A stretch of DNA of 64,000 bases from Methylobrevis pamukkalensis (GTDB lineage: Bacteria; Pseudomonadota; Alphaproteobacteria; Rhizobiales; Pleomorphomonadaceae): positions 1 to 64,000 of the forward strand of contig NZ_MCRJ01000003.1 of the NCBI RefSeq assembly GCF_001720135.1, in the 5' to 3' direction. Both the position numbers and the translations under genes were made by a program. Each line of letters starts with the position of its first letter. Position 1 is the first letter of the stretch. Shown here piece after piece: positions 37,954 to 48,813 of the stretch. The notes beneath the pieces were generated by a model. The model saw nothing but the letters and a program-made list of their open reading frames with translations, was not told the DNA's origin and ran no database searches.

Positions 37954-40900
37954 TCACTCCGCCGGGGCGGGCGCCGGGCCGTGGCCCGGCACCTCGTCGT
38001 CCTCGTCCACATGGGCCCGGTCGGGATGACCGAGGAACGAGTAGAACATCGGCACCACGAACAGCGTGAACAGCGTGCCGATCGACATGCCCGTGGCAAT
38101 CACCAGGCCGATCGAGTAGCGCGCCGCGGCGCCCGCGCCCTCCGCGACGATCAGCGGGAACATGCCGACCACCATCGCCGCCGTGGTCATCAGGATCGGG
38201 CGCAGGCGCACCTTTGCCGCCTCGATGATCGCGTCGTGCTTGGAGAGGTGATGCTCCTCGCGCTGCTGGTTGGCGAACTCCACCATCAGGATGCCGTGCT
38301 TGGTGATCAGGCCGACGAGGGTGATCAGACCCACCTGCGTGTAGATGTTCAGCGTGCCGAGGCCGATGTTGAGGAAGATCAGCGCACCGAAGATCGACAG
38401 CGGCACGCTCATCATGATGATCAGCGGGTCGCGGAAGCTTTCGAACTGCGCCGCCAGCACCAGGTAGATCACGATGACGGCAGCGCCGAAGGCGATCAGC
38501 AGCGTGTTGCCGGCCTCGATCTCGAGGCGCGACTGGCCCGCATACTCGACGAAATAGCCCTCCGGCATCACCTCCTGGCCGATCCGCTGCAACTCGGCGA
38601 GGCCGTCGCCGGTCGAGACGGTGGGCAGCGGCAGGGCCGAGATGGTGGCCGAGTTCAGCTGGTTGAACTGCTCGACCGCCGGGGCGGAGGGTACCGTCTC
38701 GATGGTCACCACCGACGACAGCGGCACCATCGCCCCCGACTGGCTGCGCACGAAGAACTCGCGCAGGTTTTCCGGATTCTGCCGGTACTTCTGCGGCACC
38801 TGGGTGATGATGTCGTAGGAGCGCGAGTCGCGGTCGAACTTGGAGATCGAGCCGCCGCCGACCAGAAGGTTCAGCGTCGTGCCGATCTCGCTCACCGCGA
38901 CGCCGAGCGAGGCGGCGCGGTCGCGGTCGATCAGCACCCGCACCTTCGGCGCCTCGAAGGACACCGAATTCTGGACGATGATGAACTTGCCGGAGGCCTG
39001 GGCCTTCTGCTTGATCTCCTCGGCGATCTCGAACACCCGCTCCGGGGCGTTGGTCGACTGCACCACATACTGCACCGGCAGGCCGCCGCCGGAGCCCGGC
39101 AGGGTCGGCGGGGCGAAGACGAAGGCGTCGAGGCCCGCGTTCTTCGTGAGCCGGCCCTGGATCTCCTGCATCACCGCGGCCTGGCTGCGCTCGCGCTCGG
39201 ACCATTCCTTGAGGCCGAAGCCGGCAAAGCCCTGATTGCCGGCATCGGCACCGGTGATGGCAAAGCGCGCCTCGATCTCCGCGATGTCCTCGACGAGCGG
39301 ACCCTGGATCTGGTCGACATACATCGACGTGTAGTCCGAGGTCGCATATTGCGGCCCGGTGACCACGCCGAACATGAAGCCCTGGTCCTCTTCCGGCGCC
39401 AGTTCCGTCGTGGTGTTGACGAACATGAAGCCGGTGGTGGCGAGCAGGGCGACGACCACCAGCAGCGTCACCGGCCGGTAGTCCAGCGATCCCTCGAGCC
39501 GCCGGCCGTACCAGTTGGCGAGCTTCTCGAACTTGCCGTCCACATAGCTCTGGAAGCGGCTGCCGCCGTGGGTGAGCAGGCGGCCGGCCATCATCGGCGA
39601 CAGCGTCACCGCGACGAAGCCGGAGATGATCACCGCGCCGGCCAGCGCCACCGCGAACTCGCGGAACAGCGAGCCGGTCAACCCTTGCGTGAAGGCGATC
39701 GGCGCGTAGACCGCGGCCAGCGTGACGGTCATCGCCACCACCGGGCCGAAGATCTCGCGCATGCCGATGATCGCCGCCGGGATCGGCCGCTTGCCCTCCT
39801 CGATGTGGCGGTGGATGTTTTCCACCACCACGATCGCGTCGTCGACGACGAGGCCGATCGCCAGCACCATGGCGAGCAATGTCAGCGTGTTCAGCGAATA
39901 GCCGAGCGCATAGAGCAGGAAGCAGACGCCGATCAGCGACAGGGGAATGGTCGCGATCGGGATCAGCACCGAGCGGAACGAGCCGAGGAACAGGAGGATG
40001 ACCACGATGACGATCACCACCGCCTCGCCGATCGTCTTGAACACCTCCTCGATCGACGCGGTGATGAACTTGGTCGAATCATAGACGATCTGGATGTTGG
40101 TGCCGCGCGGCATGTCCGCCTGGATCCGCGGCACCGCCTCGGTCACCGCCGCGGCGGTGTCGAGCGGATTGGCGGACGGCGAGGCGAGGATGCCGATGAA
40201 CACGCCCTCCTTGCCGTTGAAGCGGACCTTGACCTCGTCGGATTCGGCGGCGAGCTCGATGTTGGCGACATCGCGCAGACGCACCACCTCGTCGCCGTTG
40301 GAGCGGATCGGCAGGGCGCCGAAGGCCTCGGGCGTCTGCAGCGTCGTCTGGGTCTCGATCGCATAGGCGACGAAGCTGTTCTTGGTCTTGCCCGGCGCCG
40401 AGAGGAAGTTCGAGCCGCTGATCGCCGTGAACACGTCGGCCGCGGTCACCTCGCGGGAGGCGAGCCGCGTCGGGTCGATCCAGACCCGCATGGCGAAATC
40501 CTGCCCGCCCAGCACCTGCGCCTCGGCGACGCCCGGCACGGTGGCAAAGCGCGGCTGCACCACGCGGGTGATGAACTCGGTCAGCTGCTGCGGCGTCATC
40601 ACGTCGCTCTGCAGCGACAGGTACATCAGCGCGAACTGCTGGCCGGTGCCCTTCTGGATCACCGGATCCTCGGCATCCTCCGGCAGTTCGCCGCGCACCT
40701 GCTGCACCTTGGAGATCACCTCGGTCATCGCCGAATCCGGATCGGTGTTGAGGCGCATGTGCACCTGCACGATCGAGGTCGACGGACGGCTGGTCGAGGT
40801 GATGTAGTCGACGCCTCGGAGGAGGCGACGGCTTTCGCCATCGGCGTGGTGATGAAGCCCTGGATCAGGTCGGCGCCGGCGCGGGATAGGTGGTCGTGAC

Positions 40901-41038
40901 GGTGACGACCGTCTCCTCGACCTCCGGATACTGGCGGATCGACATGTTGAAGATGCCCTGCACGCCGAGGAGCAGGATCATCAGGCTGACGACCGTCGAA
41001 AGGACCGGTCGCCGGATGAAGATCTCGGAAAAGTTCAT
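37954..41038 (-). CDS. RND efflux transporter (HAE1/MexB-like) permease; two apparent frameshifts near 40882 and 40815
   Basis: About 1028 residues after two bases are restored. The N terminus (MNFSEIFIRRPVLSTVVSLM) and the YPEVEETVVTVTTTYPGA segment are in the first frame. The short middle portion (DLIQGFITTPMAKAVASS) sits between the breaks. The remaining 938 residues are intact. TM4 proton-relay aspartates are in GLVVDDAIVVVENIHRH. There are two periplasmic porter repeats and two six-helix bundles. Breaks are at CCCG-CGCC (YPGAGAD) and GAGG-CGTC (SEGVDY). It is an inner-membrane drug/proton antiporter of a tripartite pump. The start overlaps the stop of the adaptor gene. No outer-membrane channel gene is nearby. 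Confidence 0.92.
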
Positions 41039-42162
41039 GAATCGCTCCCGACGCCCGCGGTCTTCGTCGGGTCGATCGTGTTGTCGATCACGACGAGCGT
41101 GCCGTTGGACAGGCGGTTCTGCCCGGCCGTGACCACCTTCTCGCCGGCCTTGAGGCCGGTGACGATCTCGATTTCCGGGCCCGAGCGCCGGCCGGTCTGG
41201 ACGAAGACCTGCTCGACCGAAAGGCCCGCGTCGCCGCCCTCTTCCTTGGCCGGCTGTTCCTTGATCACGTAGACGTAGGAGCCGTAGAGGCTGGTCGTCA
41301 CCGCGGTCTGCGGCAGGGCGATCACCTCGTTCTCGACCGGCATCATCACCCGGGCGAAGATGAACTGGCCGGGGCGCAGCTTGCCGTCGGAGTTGTCGAG
41401 CCGGGCCTGCACCGAGACGAGGCGCGAGGCCGGGTCGATCTTCGGATCGATGCCGGTGATCTCGCCCTCGTAGGACATCTCGTCGGCAATCAGCCCGAAG
41501 CGCACCGTCTGGCCGATGACGATCTCGCCGAGCCGCTGCTCGGGCACGGTGAAGTCGACCTTCATCGTCTCGAGGTCCTGCAGGGTCGCGATCATGGTGC
41601 CGGCGCTGACGAACTCGCCGATGTCGATCTTCGGAATGCCGATCGTGCCGCCGAACGGCGCCTCGATGCTCTTCTGGTCAAGGGTCGCCTGCAGGCTCTG
41701 GAGCTGCGAGCGCGAGGCGTCGAGCGCCGCCTGGGCGTTTTCCAGATCGGCGGCCGAGCTGATGCCGCGCCGTGTCAGTTCGGCGGCGCGGTCGAGCGCC
41801 TGCTGGTCGCGGGTGACGGCGGCCTGGGCGGCAATCAGGTTCGCCTCCTCGATGGCGCTGTCGATCTGCACCAGCAGCTGACCCGCCTCGACGCGGTCGT
41901 TGGCCTTGAACTCGATCTGCTTGACGACGCCGCCGGTCTCGGCCGAAACGTCGACGCCCTTGTCGGCCGACACCGTGCCGATGGCGTCGATACCGGGCGT
42001 CCAGGTCTCGGCGACGACGTCCACGGACGAGACCGTGACGGTCGGCGCCTGCATGTTCGCAAAGAAATCGTCGATCATCATCGAGCGGAAGAAGTTGAAG
42101 CCGACGATGCCGCCGCAAACGATCGCGATCAGAATGATGGCGATAATCAATCTCTTGACCAT
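41035..42162 (-). CDS. RND efflux periplasmic adaptor (membrane fusion protein)
   Basis: A 375-residue adaptor. It has an N-terminal anchor (LIIAIILIAIVCGGIVGFNFF), a lipoyl half-motif GIDAIGTVSADKGVDVSAETGG, an alpha hairpin with LTRRGISSAADLENAQAAL, the second lipoyl half EAPFGGTIGIPKIDIGEFV, and beta-barrel and membrane-proximal domains. It couples the RND pump to an outer-membrane channel. It is the first gene of a two-gene operon divergent from tetR, with ATGA overlap to the pump gene. Confidence 0.94.
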   Translation of the reverse strand: MVKRLIIAIILIAIVCGGIVGFNFFRSMMIDDFFANMQAPTVTVSSVDVVAETWTPGIDAIGTVSADKGVDVSAETGGVVKQIEFKANDRVEAGQLLVQIDSAIEEANLIAAQAAVTRDQQALDRAAELTRRGISSAADLENAQAALDASRSQLQSLQATLDQKSIEAPFGGTIGIPKIDIGEFVSAGTMIATLQDLETMKVDFTVPEQRLGEIVIGQTVRFGLIADEMSYEGEITGIDPKIDPASRLVSVQARLDNSDGKLRPGQFIFARVMMPVENEVIALPQTAVTTSLYGSYVYVIKEQPAKEEGGDAGLSVEQVFVQTGRRSGPEIEIVTGLKAGEKVVTAGQNRLSNGTLVVIDNTIDPTKTAGVGSDS

Positions 42163-42307
42163 TACACTCGGCTCCGCCTCGCGTGATCGGTGAACGTTTC
42201 GCGGGAATTGCTGTCTATCTGCGGGCAGTCTGCGCCCACATGTGCCGGAATGGCTCGATATACAGTGAAAAATGGCCCGCGCGCAGGGGTGCCCCGCATG
42301 GTTCCCC

Positions 42308-42352
42308 TTGACATGTGAGCCTATTTCTTTACCGTGCAGACGGTTATGTCAA
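42308..42352. promoter_or_regulatory. Divergent promoters with a TetR-type operator between tetR and the efflux operon
   Basis: TTGACA at 42308-42313 on the plus strand and TTGACA at 42352-42347 on the minus strand face each other. Between them lies the dyad ACCGT-GCAG-ACGGT (42331-42344), which would overlap both core promoters. This layout is what a TetR repressor controlling itself and the pump should have. The surrounding 307-base gap is AT-richer than the genes and holds no other feature. Confidence 0.65.
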
Positions 42353-42496
42353 CGCCCCTTTTTCAGGGGGTGTGGGTGATCTTACGGATGTTGCTGCTGT
42401 GCAACATGACACGCCGACCCCGCCACGGCCGCGGGTCGGAGGCGTCTCCCGGGCCATCCCGGTGGATGCGTGGCAACGAGCGAGGTTGATCGGCCG

Positions 42497-43062
42497 ATGG
42501 GAAAGACCAGGGGACGTCCGAGTTCACGCAGCCGCATCGTCACGGCGGCGGAAGACCTCGTCCGCTGCGAGGGCGCGGCCCGGCTGTCGCTCGACGCCGT
42601 CGCCGAGCGCGCCGAGATCTCCAAGGGCGGCCTGCTCTACAATTTTCCGACCAAGTGCGAACTGCTCCGGGCGATGATCGGCGAATACGTCCAGCGCATG
42701 ACGCAGGAATGCGCCGATGCCCGTGCGCGGATCGGCGAGGCCGGCCCCAATGCCCATGCCCGCGCCCATGTGGCCGCGTCCGATGCGATCTGCCAGAAGG
42801 AAGGGCCGCCGCCGGCGGGCCTGCTCGCGGTGATCGCCGAGCAGCCGGAACTTCTCGATCCGCTGCGGGACTATTACCGCGGCCTGTTCGAGAAGATTGC
42901 CGGCGATCGCGATCCCGACCTGTCGCTGATCGCCTTCCTCGCCGTGGAGGGCATGTGCTCGCTGGAACTGTTCGACACCTATCCGCTGCGCCCGAGCAGC
43001 GGCAGCGGATCACCGCCATGCTGGAGGCGATGCTGGCGCGCACGCCGCTCGCCACCGCGTGA
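42497..43062 (+). CDS. TetR family repressor of the adjacent RND pump; apparent frameshift near 42993
   Basis: About 188 residues after one base is restored. The N-terminal HTH is RIVTAAEDLVRCEGAARLSL with AERAEISKGGLLYNFPTK. The C-terminal ligand domain resembles the TetR_C tail with FDTYPL, ending in TAMLEAMLARTPLATA in the next frame. The break is at CGCCC-GAGCAG, giving LRPEQRQRITAML when repaired. The ATG at 42497 gives MGKTRGRPSSRSRI and is preferred to GTG 42470. Its divergent position and the dyad at 42331 imply local repression of the pump, relieved by an unknown ligand. Confidence 0.88.
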
Positions 43063-43252
43063 CACCCCGGCATCCGCATCATTCCAGCCGCTTTTGGCGC
43101 CGCGCTTGCCCCGCCGTCGGAATTCGACAAGGATCGCGTCGGCTGGATGCAGGTAGACTTGGCCGGGTTCGGACTTCTCTCTGCAAGAGGGTCGTCCGGC
43201 CGGATCGGCGCCCGCCCGGCGCCGCGGCGGCGTCCGCAACAGGGAGCGGCCG

Positions 43253-44626
43253 GTGATCAGCGTCTTCGAGTTGTTCAAGATCGGCATCGGCCCGTCGTCG
43301 TCGCACACGGTCGGCCCGATGAAGGCCGCCCATGCCTTCGTCGTGCATCTGGCCGACGCCGGGGTGATGGGCGAGGTCGCCTCCGTCCGCGTCGACCTGT
43401 TCGGCTCGCTCGCCTGGACCGGGCGCGGCCATGCCACGGACAAGGCGGTGATCCTCGGACTTGCCGGCGAACTGCCCGAGACGGTCGATCCGGACCGGGC
43501 CGACGCCATCGTTGCCGAGATCGCGTCGCGCGGCCGGCTGCGGCTCGGCAACGGGCCGGGCGTGCCCTTCGTCGAAGGCACCCACCTCGTCTTCGACGGG
43601 GTGACCGAGTGCCTGAAGCATCCCAACACGCTGGCCTTCACCGCGTTCGATGCCGCCGGCAACACGCTGCTCGGCGAGCGCTGGTGCTCCGTCGGCGGCG
43701 GCTTCGTCGTGCCCGAGGACGAGGTCGGCGCGCCGCCGCCCGCCAGCGCGGTGGCAGTCCCCTATGATTTCCGCTCCGGCCGGCAACTGCTGGAGTTCGG
43801 CGAGGCGAGCGGCCTCTCGATCGCCGCGATGGTCATGGCCAACGAACTGGCCCTGCGGCCGGCCGACGAGATCGAGACCCATCTCGCCCGGGTGATCGAC
43901 ACCATGATGCTGTGCGTCGACCGCGGCCTCGCGGCCGAGGGCGAACTGCCGGGCGGGCTGTCGGTCAAGCGCCGGGCCCGGCGGATCCACGAGAAGGTCG
44001 AGGCCGGACGCGGGCGCAACCTCAAGCGCGCCCACGAGCCGATGGACTATGTCTCGGTGTTCGCCATCGCCGTCAACGAGGAGAATGCCGCCGGCGGCCG
44101 GGTCGTCACCGCGCCCACCAACGGCGCGGCCGGCGTGGTGCCGGCGGTGCTGCGCTACTACCGCGACTTCTGCGAAGGCGCCGATGCGGCCGGCCTGCGC
44201 ACCTTCCTGCTGACGGCGACCGCCATCGGCGGTCTGTTCAAGATGAACGCCTCGATCTCCGGCGCCGAGGTCGGCTGCCAGGGCGAGGTCGGGGTGGCCT
44301 GTTCCATGGCGGCGGCGGGTCTCGCTGCGGCGCTCGGCGGCAGCAACGCCCAGATCGAGAATGCCGCCGAGATCGGCATGGAGCATCACCTCGGCATGAC
44401 CTGCGACCCGGTCGGCGGCCTCGTCCAGATCCCCTGCATCGAGCGCAATGCCTTCGGCGGCATCAAGGCGATCAACGCCGCCTCGCTCGCCCTGCACGGC
44501 GACGGCCAGCACATCGTCTCGCTCGACAAGGTGATCGCCACCATGCGCCAGACCGGCCTCGACATGCAGTCGAAATACAAGGAGACCTCGCTCGGCGGTC
44601 TCGCGGTCAACCTCGTGGAGTGCTGA
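43253..44626 (+). CDS. sdaA: L-serine ammonia-lyase (single-chain, Fe-S)
   Basis: A 457-residue enzyme converting L-serine to pyruvate and ammonia. The beta domain has [15 protein letters not shown], and the alpha domain has the [16 protein letters not shown] loop. Cluster cysteines are in [16 protein letters not shown] and [19 protein letters not shown]. It starts with GTG at 43253 behind a GGGAGCGG site. The 4Fe-4S cluster makes the enzyme oxygen-sensitive. It is a stand-alone gene. Confidence 0.95.
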   Translation: MISVFELFKIGIGPSSSHTVGPMKAAHAFVVHLADAGVMGEVASVRVDLFGSLAWTGRGHATDKAVILGLAGELPETVDPDRADAIVAEIASRGRLRLGNGPGVPFVEGTHLVFDGVTECLKHPNTLAFTAFDAAGNTLLGERWCSVGGGFVVPEDEVGAPPPASAVAVPYDFRSGRQLLEFGEASGLSIAAMVMANELALRPADEIETHLARVIDTMMLCVDRGLAAEGELPGGLSVKRRARRIHEKVEAGRGRNLKRAHEPMDYVSVFAIAVNEENAAGGRVVTAPTNGAAGVVPAVLRYYRDFCEGADAAGLRTFLLTATAIGGLFKMNASISGAEVGCQGEVGVACSMAAAGLAAALGGSNAQIENAAEIGMEHHLGMTCDPVGGLVQIPCIERNAFGGIKAINAASLALHGDGQHIVSLDKVIATMRQTGLDMQSKYKETSLGGLAVNLVEC

Positions 44627-44751
44627 ACAGGCTTTGGGGCTGCCCTTTGCCGTCGCGGATCGGGCGATTGTTTCCTCTCGGGAACAAAGAGTCGTCAGAT
44701 GTGCGATTCAGGCGTAGATTTTCCGTCTTCCCATGGCGGAGGGTCAGGCTC

Positions 44752-45240
44752 ATGTTCTTCAGCAGCGCCGCATTCACCACCCTGCACGTCCTCATCAGTC
44801 TCGCTGCCATCGTCGCCGGCCTCGTCGTGCTGGCCGATCTTCTCGCCGGCCGGCATCGCCGCCGCCTCGTGGCAAGCTTCCTCGGCCTGACGGTGCTGAC
44901 CAGCCTCACCGGTTTCCTGTTTCCCATCAGCGTGTTCACGCCGGCCCTCGGCTTCGGCGTGATCTCGATGGTGCTGCTGGCGCTCGCCTGCTACGCGCTC
45001 TATGTCCGGCGGCTCTCCGGCCGCTGGCGGGTAATCTACGTCGCGACCGCACTGTCAGCGCTCTACCTCAACGTCTTCGTGCTGGTGGTGCAGGCCTTCC
45101 AGAAACTGCCGGCGCTGAACGCGCTGGCGCCCACCGGCGCCGAGCCGCCCTTCGCCGTGGCGCAGGGCCTGGTGCTGGCCGGCTTCGTGGTGTCGGGCTG
45201 GCTGGCGCTGCGCCGGTTCCGGCCGGGCGTCGTTGCCTGA
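44752..45240 (+). CDS. Small integral membrane protein of unknown function
   Basis: A 162-residue protein with four predicted helices (FTTLHVLISLAAIVAGLVVL, LGLTVLTSLTGFLFPISVF, ALGFGVISMVLLALACYAL, VIYVATALSALYLNVFVLV) and possibly a fifth. The family is common in alphaproteobacteria but has no known function. The ATG at 44752 follows GGAGGGTCAGGCT. It is 125 bases after sdaA and on the same strand. Confidence 0.72.
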   Translation: MFFSSAAFTTLHVLISLAAIVAGLVVLADLLAGRHRRRLVASFLGLTVLTSLTGFLFPISVFTPALGFGVISMVLLALACYALYVRRLSGRWRVIYVATALSALYLNVFVLVVQAFQKLPALNALAPTGAEPPFAVAQGLVLAGFVVSGWLALRRFRPGVVA

Positions 45241-45289
45241 CGGGATCCGGTGAAGCCTGAACCGAAAGATTGTGACCGGCGGGCTGCCC

Positions 45290-46399
45290 TCAGGCGCCGG
45301 CCTCGCGCCGGGCCGCGCCGAACGTTTCCTCGATCGCCTCGCGGCTGGCGCGGATCACGCCGCGCTCGGTGATCAGGCCGGTCACCAGCCGGGCCGGCGT
45401 GACGTCGAAGGCATAGTTGGCGGCCGGCGAGCCCTCCGGCACGATCGTCACCGTCTCGATCCGTCCGCTGGCGGTGCGGCCGGTGATCCGGGTCACCTCC
45501 TCCGGCGCGCGCTGCTCGATCGGGATCTCGGCGAGACCGTCGGCAATGGTGAAGTCGATGGTCGGCGAGGGCAGGGCGACATAGAAGGGCACGCCGTTGT
45601 CCTGCGCGGCCAGCGCCTTCAGATAGGTGCCGATCTTGTTGCAGACGTCGCCGCTGGCCGTGGTGCGGTCGGTGCCGACGATCACCATGTCGACCAGCCC
45701 GTGCTGCATCAGGTGGCCGCCGGTGTTGTCGGGGATCACCGTGTGCGGCACGCCGTGCCGGCCGAGTTCCCAGGCGGTGAGGGCGGCGCCCTGGTTGCGC
45801 GGCCGGGTCTCGTCGACCCAGACGTGGACGTTGAGCCCGGCGTCGTGGGCCATGTAGATCGGCGCGGTGGCGGTGCCCCAGTCGACGGTGGCGAGCCACC
45901 CGGCGTTGCAGTGGGTGAGGATGTTGACCGGCGCGCCGTCGGCCTTGGCGGCGGCGATCTCCGCGATCAGCGCCAGGCCGTTGCGGCCGATCGCCCGGTT
46001 GATCTCGACATCCTCGTCGCAGAGCGCCGCGGCGCGCGCATAGGCGGCGGTCGTCCGGTCGCGCAGGCTGTGGCGGCGCAGGGTGAGCATCATCTCGCCC
46101 AGCGCCCAGCGCAGGTTGACCGCGGTCGGCCGGGTGGACAGCAGCAGTTCGTGGCAGTCGGTCAGCCAGGGCTCGGCCGGGTCGGCATAGGCGGCAAGGC
46201 ACATGCCGTAGGCGGCCGTGGCGCCGATCAGCGGCGCCCCGCGCACCTGCATGTCGCGGATCGCCCGGGCGGCATCCTCGACGGTCTCCAGCCGCACCGT
46301 CTCGAAGCGGTGCGGAAACCGGGTCTGGTCGATGATCCGCACGGCCCAGCCGTCCGGTTCGAGCCAGATCGTGCGGGTGGGAACGCCATCGACCTTCAT
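45290..46399 (-). CDS. mtnA: S-methyl-5-thioribose-1-phosphate isomerase
   Basis: A 369-residue aldose-ketose isomerase of methionine salvage. The catalytic cysteine is in [13 protein letters not shown] and the catalytic aspartate in [20 protein letters not shown]. The substrate-binding [13 protein letters not shown] is present. No other mtn genes (mtnK, mtnP, mtnD) are near it. A free-standing mtnA may serve salvage with distant partners or a DHAP-shunt-type route. The 197-base gap upstream shows no riboswitch I can recognise. Confidence 0.94.
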   Translation of the reverse strand: MKVDGVPTRTIWLEPDGWAVRIIDQTRFPHRFETVRLETVEDAARAIRDMQVRGAPLIGATAAYGMCLAAYADPAEPWLTDCHELLLSTRPTAVNLRWALGEMMLTLRRHSLRDRTTAAYARAAALCDEDVEINRAIGRNGLALIAEIAAAKADGAPVNILTHCNAGWLATVDWGTATAPIYMAHDAGLNVHVWVDETRPRNQGAALTAWELGRHGVPHTVIPDNTGGHLMQHGLVDMVIVGTDRTTASGDVCNKIGTYLKALAAQDNGVPFYVALPSPTIDFTIADGLAEIPIEQRAPEEVTRITGRTASGRIETVTIVPEGSPAANYAFDVTPARLVTGLITERGVIRASREAIEETFGAARREAGA

Positions 46400-46596
46400 G
46401 GGGCTTCCTTCGCCTGTCGTTGCGCGCCCGGCGCCATGCCGGTCCGCGCGCCGATCTTGTCCAAATGGGTCTCGGACCCCAAGGGGTATCGGGGACGGGA
46501 GACGCGATCAACCGCCTTGCGTCCGGCGGCGGCAGTGCCGGTGACGGTATGACGAGACGGTACGATAGGAAGATCGCATGACAGGCCGATGGCCGC

Positions 46597-47064
46597 TCAC
46601 GCCTTGGCGGCCAGCGCCTCGAGGCCGGGACCGTCGAGGTCCAGCAGCCGGTCGCTGCGCACCAGATCGGCGAGGGTGACGCCTTCCATCGACAGCAGCG
46701 TCGCTGCGTAGATGTCGCCGAACACCTTGCGGATCGCGCAGGCCGGCTCGTCGGCGCAGTCGGGGCAGGGGCGGTAGGCGGTCTTCGACAGGCAGGGCAG
46801 CGGCGCGATCGGCCCGTCGATCATCCTGAGCACCTGGCCGAGGGACACCTCGGCCGGATCCTTGATCAGGATGTAGCCGCCGTTGCGGCCGCGCCGGCTG
46901 GCGATCAGGCCGCTGTGCTTCAGGTTCAGGAGGATGTGTTCGAGGAACTTGCGCGGAATGCCGGTGCGTCCGGCGATGTCCTCGACCTGGGCGGGTTCGC
47001 GGCCATCCGCCTTGCAGAGATACAGCAGCGCCTTGAACGCGTATTTCGCCTTCTGGGTGATCAC
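46597..47064 (-). CDS. Rrf2 family transcriptional regulator
   Basis: A 155-residue Rrf2 protein. The winged HTH covers about residues 1-80 (QKAKYAFKALLYLCK, RTGIPRKFLEHILLNLKHSGLI, SRRGRNGGYIL), with the L-QVLR-IDGPIAPLPCLS region after it. Cysteines in PLPCLS and YRPCPDCADEPACAIR could ligate an Fe-S cluster, as in IscR or NsrR, but their spacing is not that of RirA. It starts with GTG at 47064, since the in-frame sequence further upstream is Arg-rich and not conserved. It lies downstream of bfr on the same strand. The target genes are unknown. Confidence 0.85.
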   Translation of the reverse strand: MITQKAKYAFKALLYLCKADGREPAQVEDIAGRTGIPRKFLEHILLNLKHSGLIASRRGRNGGYILIKDPAEVSLGQVLRMIDGPIAPLPCLSKTAYRPCPDCADEPACAIRKVFGDIYAATLLSMEGVTLADLVRSDRLLDLDGPGLEALAAKA

Positions 47065-47317
47065 ACCGGCCCGTCCCGCAGTGTCTGGTCCGGCACTCCG
47101 GCTGGCGTGCCCGCGCTGGCCGTGCGCGCCGCGGGGCGTTCGGGACCGGCTGCGGGAACCGCCATGGGCCGCGCCGACACGCGCGCGGTGCTTACGGAGT
47201 GCATCCGCTCTATGTGCGTCCAAAGCCGCGCAAAGGCAATGCCATCCGCCGATTTCGCCGCATCCGGCAACGGGATGCGGCGAAATCCGATCATGCGGCC
47301 GGATCAGTTTGCCCGGA

Positions 47318-47803
47318 TCACTCGGCTTCGTCGGCCGAGACGGCGTTGAGCAGGCCGTAGCGTTCCACGCCGAGCTTCTCGAGCAGGCCGAGCTGGGTCT
47401 CGAGGAAGTCGATGTGGCCTTCCTCGTCCGCCAGGAGTCCCTCGAACAGCGCCATCGTCACGAAGTCGCCCTCCTCGCGGCAGATCTCGCGCGACTTGGA
47501 ATAGGACGCGCGGGCGTCATACTCGCCGGCCAGATCGCACTCGAGGATCTCCTTGATGTTCTGGCCGATGCGCAGCGGCGACAGGGTCTGCAGGTTGGGA
47601 TGCCCGTCGAGGAAGATGATGCGCGCGATGATCTTGTCGGCGTGCTGCATCTCCTCGATCGACTCGGCGCGCTCCTTCTTGGCGAGCTTCAGGAAGCCCC
47701 AGTCCTCGAGAAGCCGGTAGTGGAGCCAGTACTGGTTGACCGCGCCGAGTTCGAGGAACAGGGCCTCGTTGAGGCGGGCGATGACGTTTTCCGAGCCTTT
47801 CAT
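47318..47803 (-). CDS. bfr: Bacterioferritin
   Basis: A 161-residue haem-binding ferritin that forms a 24-subunit iron store. Ferroxidase ligands are in [19 protein letters not shown] (Glu18 type) and [13 protein letters not shown] (Glu, His), with a second pair in [26 protein letters not shown]. The haem methionine is in the EEMQH region or nearby ([11 protein letters not shown]). Bfd is encoded 0.5 kb upstream on the same strand. An Irr-box-like dyad lies in between. Confidence 0.95.
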   Translation of the reverse strand: MKGSENVIARLNEALFLELGAVNQYWLHYRLLEDWGFLKLAKKERAESIEEMQHADKIIARIIFLDGHPNLQTLSPLRIGQNIKEILECDLAGEYDARASYSKSREICREEGDFVTMALFEGLLADEEGHIDFLETQLGLLEKLGVERYGLLNAVSADEAE

Positions 47804-48015
47804 GGCATTCTCCGCAAGTCTGGTTGCCAGATTTCATGTCTTTGGCCGCACGCCGGGCAAACCGCGCCGGCGGCGGATGATGTCGTCCCTCCGCAGGCCT
47901 CCGGACGGAGCTGCGTCTGGATCGGGGGAAATGGGTGGCCGTACCCCCGGCCGGAGCCGGTCACGACGGCTCGCACTCCTGATCTAGCCCACTCCGGAAC
48001 GATCCGAAAGAGGTG

Positions 48016-48033
48016 TTTCTGGAGTGATTCTAA
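48016..48033. promoter_or_regulatory. Irr box (ICE)-like dyad upstream of bfr
   Basis: Read on the minus strand, TTAGAATCACTCCAGAAA resembles the iron control element TTTAGAA-N3-TTCTAAA with two or three mismatches. It is 213 bases upstream of bfr, in a 494-base gap (47804-48297) that holds no convincing gene. Irr represses bfr in related bacteria when iron is low. Confidence 0.45.
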
Positions 48034-48297
48034 GTTGGGGCGACGCACGGCGACGCCGGTCCGTGCCTGGTCGGCACGAACCCGGACGCGAATGGGCCGG
48101 AATCAGGCGAAATGCGAGGGAGGATGACCGGGGGAGCCGCCTTGCACGTCTGCCCGGCAGGGGCAGGAGGTCGCGCGTGGCCGCGAAAAAAATCGCACGG
48201 CGCAAACGACCAAATCCCCGCGGCCCTCCCGATCCGGACGGCGACGGGGTTCAGATCACGGGGCGGCACGACCGTCACAGGGCCCGTTGCACCGGTC

Positions 48298-48588
48298 TCA
48301 GCCGATGCGGCGGGCCCGGGCGGGAACCGGCTGCGCCACTTCGTGCGGCACGCCCTGCGGATGCTCGCGACGATGGCGGGCAAGATCGTCCCGCTCGCGG
48401 CAGAAGTCGACGTAGCGGTTGATCACGGCGATCGCATTGGGGAAGCAGCCGCAGCAGCGGCCGCGCTTGCCCATCGTCATGTAGACGAGGCCGGGCGTCA
48501 GCATGCGCAACGGATCTTCGGCGAGCAGCTCGTCGACCGTGCGCTCCAGATCGTCGCGGGAGATGACATTGCAGTGACAGACGATCAT
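48298..48588 (-). CDS. bfd: Bacterioferritin-associated ferredoxin (Bfd-like 2Fe-2S protein)
   Basis: A 96-residue protein. The N-terminal MIVCHCNVISRDDLE and the downstream RGRCCGCFPNAI give the four-cysteine arrangement of Bfd-type domains. Bfd docks on bacterioferritin and reduces its stored ferric iron for release. A charged 35-residue tail follows the domain. It is oriented with bfr and rirA, all on the minus strand. Confidence 0.92.
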   Translation of the reverse strand: MIVCHCNVISRDDLERTVDELLAEDPLRMLTPGLVYMTMGKRGRCCGCFPNAIAVINRYVDFCRERDDLARHRREHPQGVPHEVAQPVPARARRIG

Positions 48589-48813
48589 GCGCGCGCACCC
48601 GAACGGATCGGGGCGAGGGCGGCGACAGGACCGGCAGCGCGGCCGTCGCGGGCACGTGAGAGGGCGGCGGGCCGCCCGAAGCCAGGTTTCATCATCACAA
48701 CTCTCCGTCTTCCGGAGGTCAAGGCTCCGGCGAGGGAATGCTGAATGTTATGCGCAACAATAAGCCGAGGTCAAGTCATCCTCGCGCGACCCTGCCGCGT
48801 CGGGCGGCTGCGG

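Noticed and set aside
43063-43252. A glycine or other riboswitch upstream of sdaA
   Set aside because: The gap is GC-rich and can fold, but the conserved glycine-riboswitch segments are not visible.
46400-46596. A SAM-type riboswitch upstream of mtnA
   Set aside because: I looked for SAM-I, SAM-II and SAH motifs on the minus strand and found no convincing set of conserved segments.
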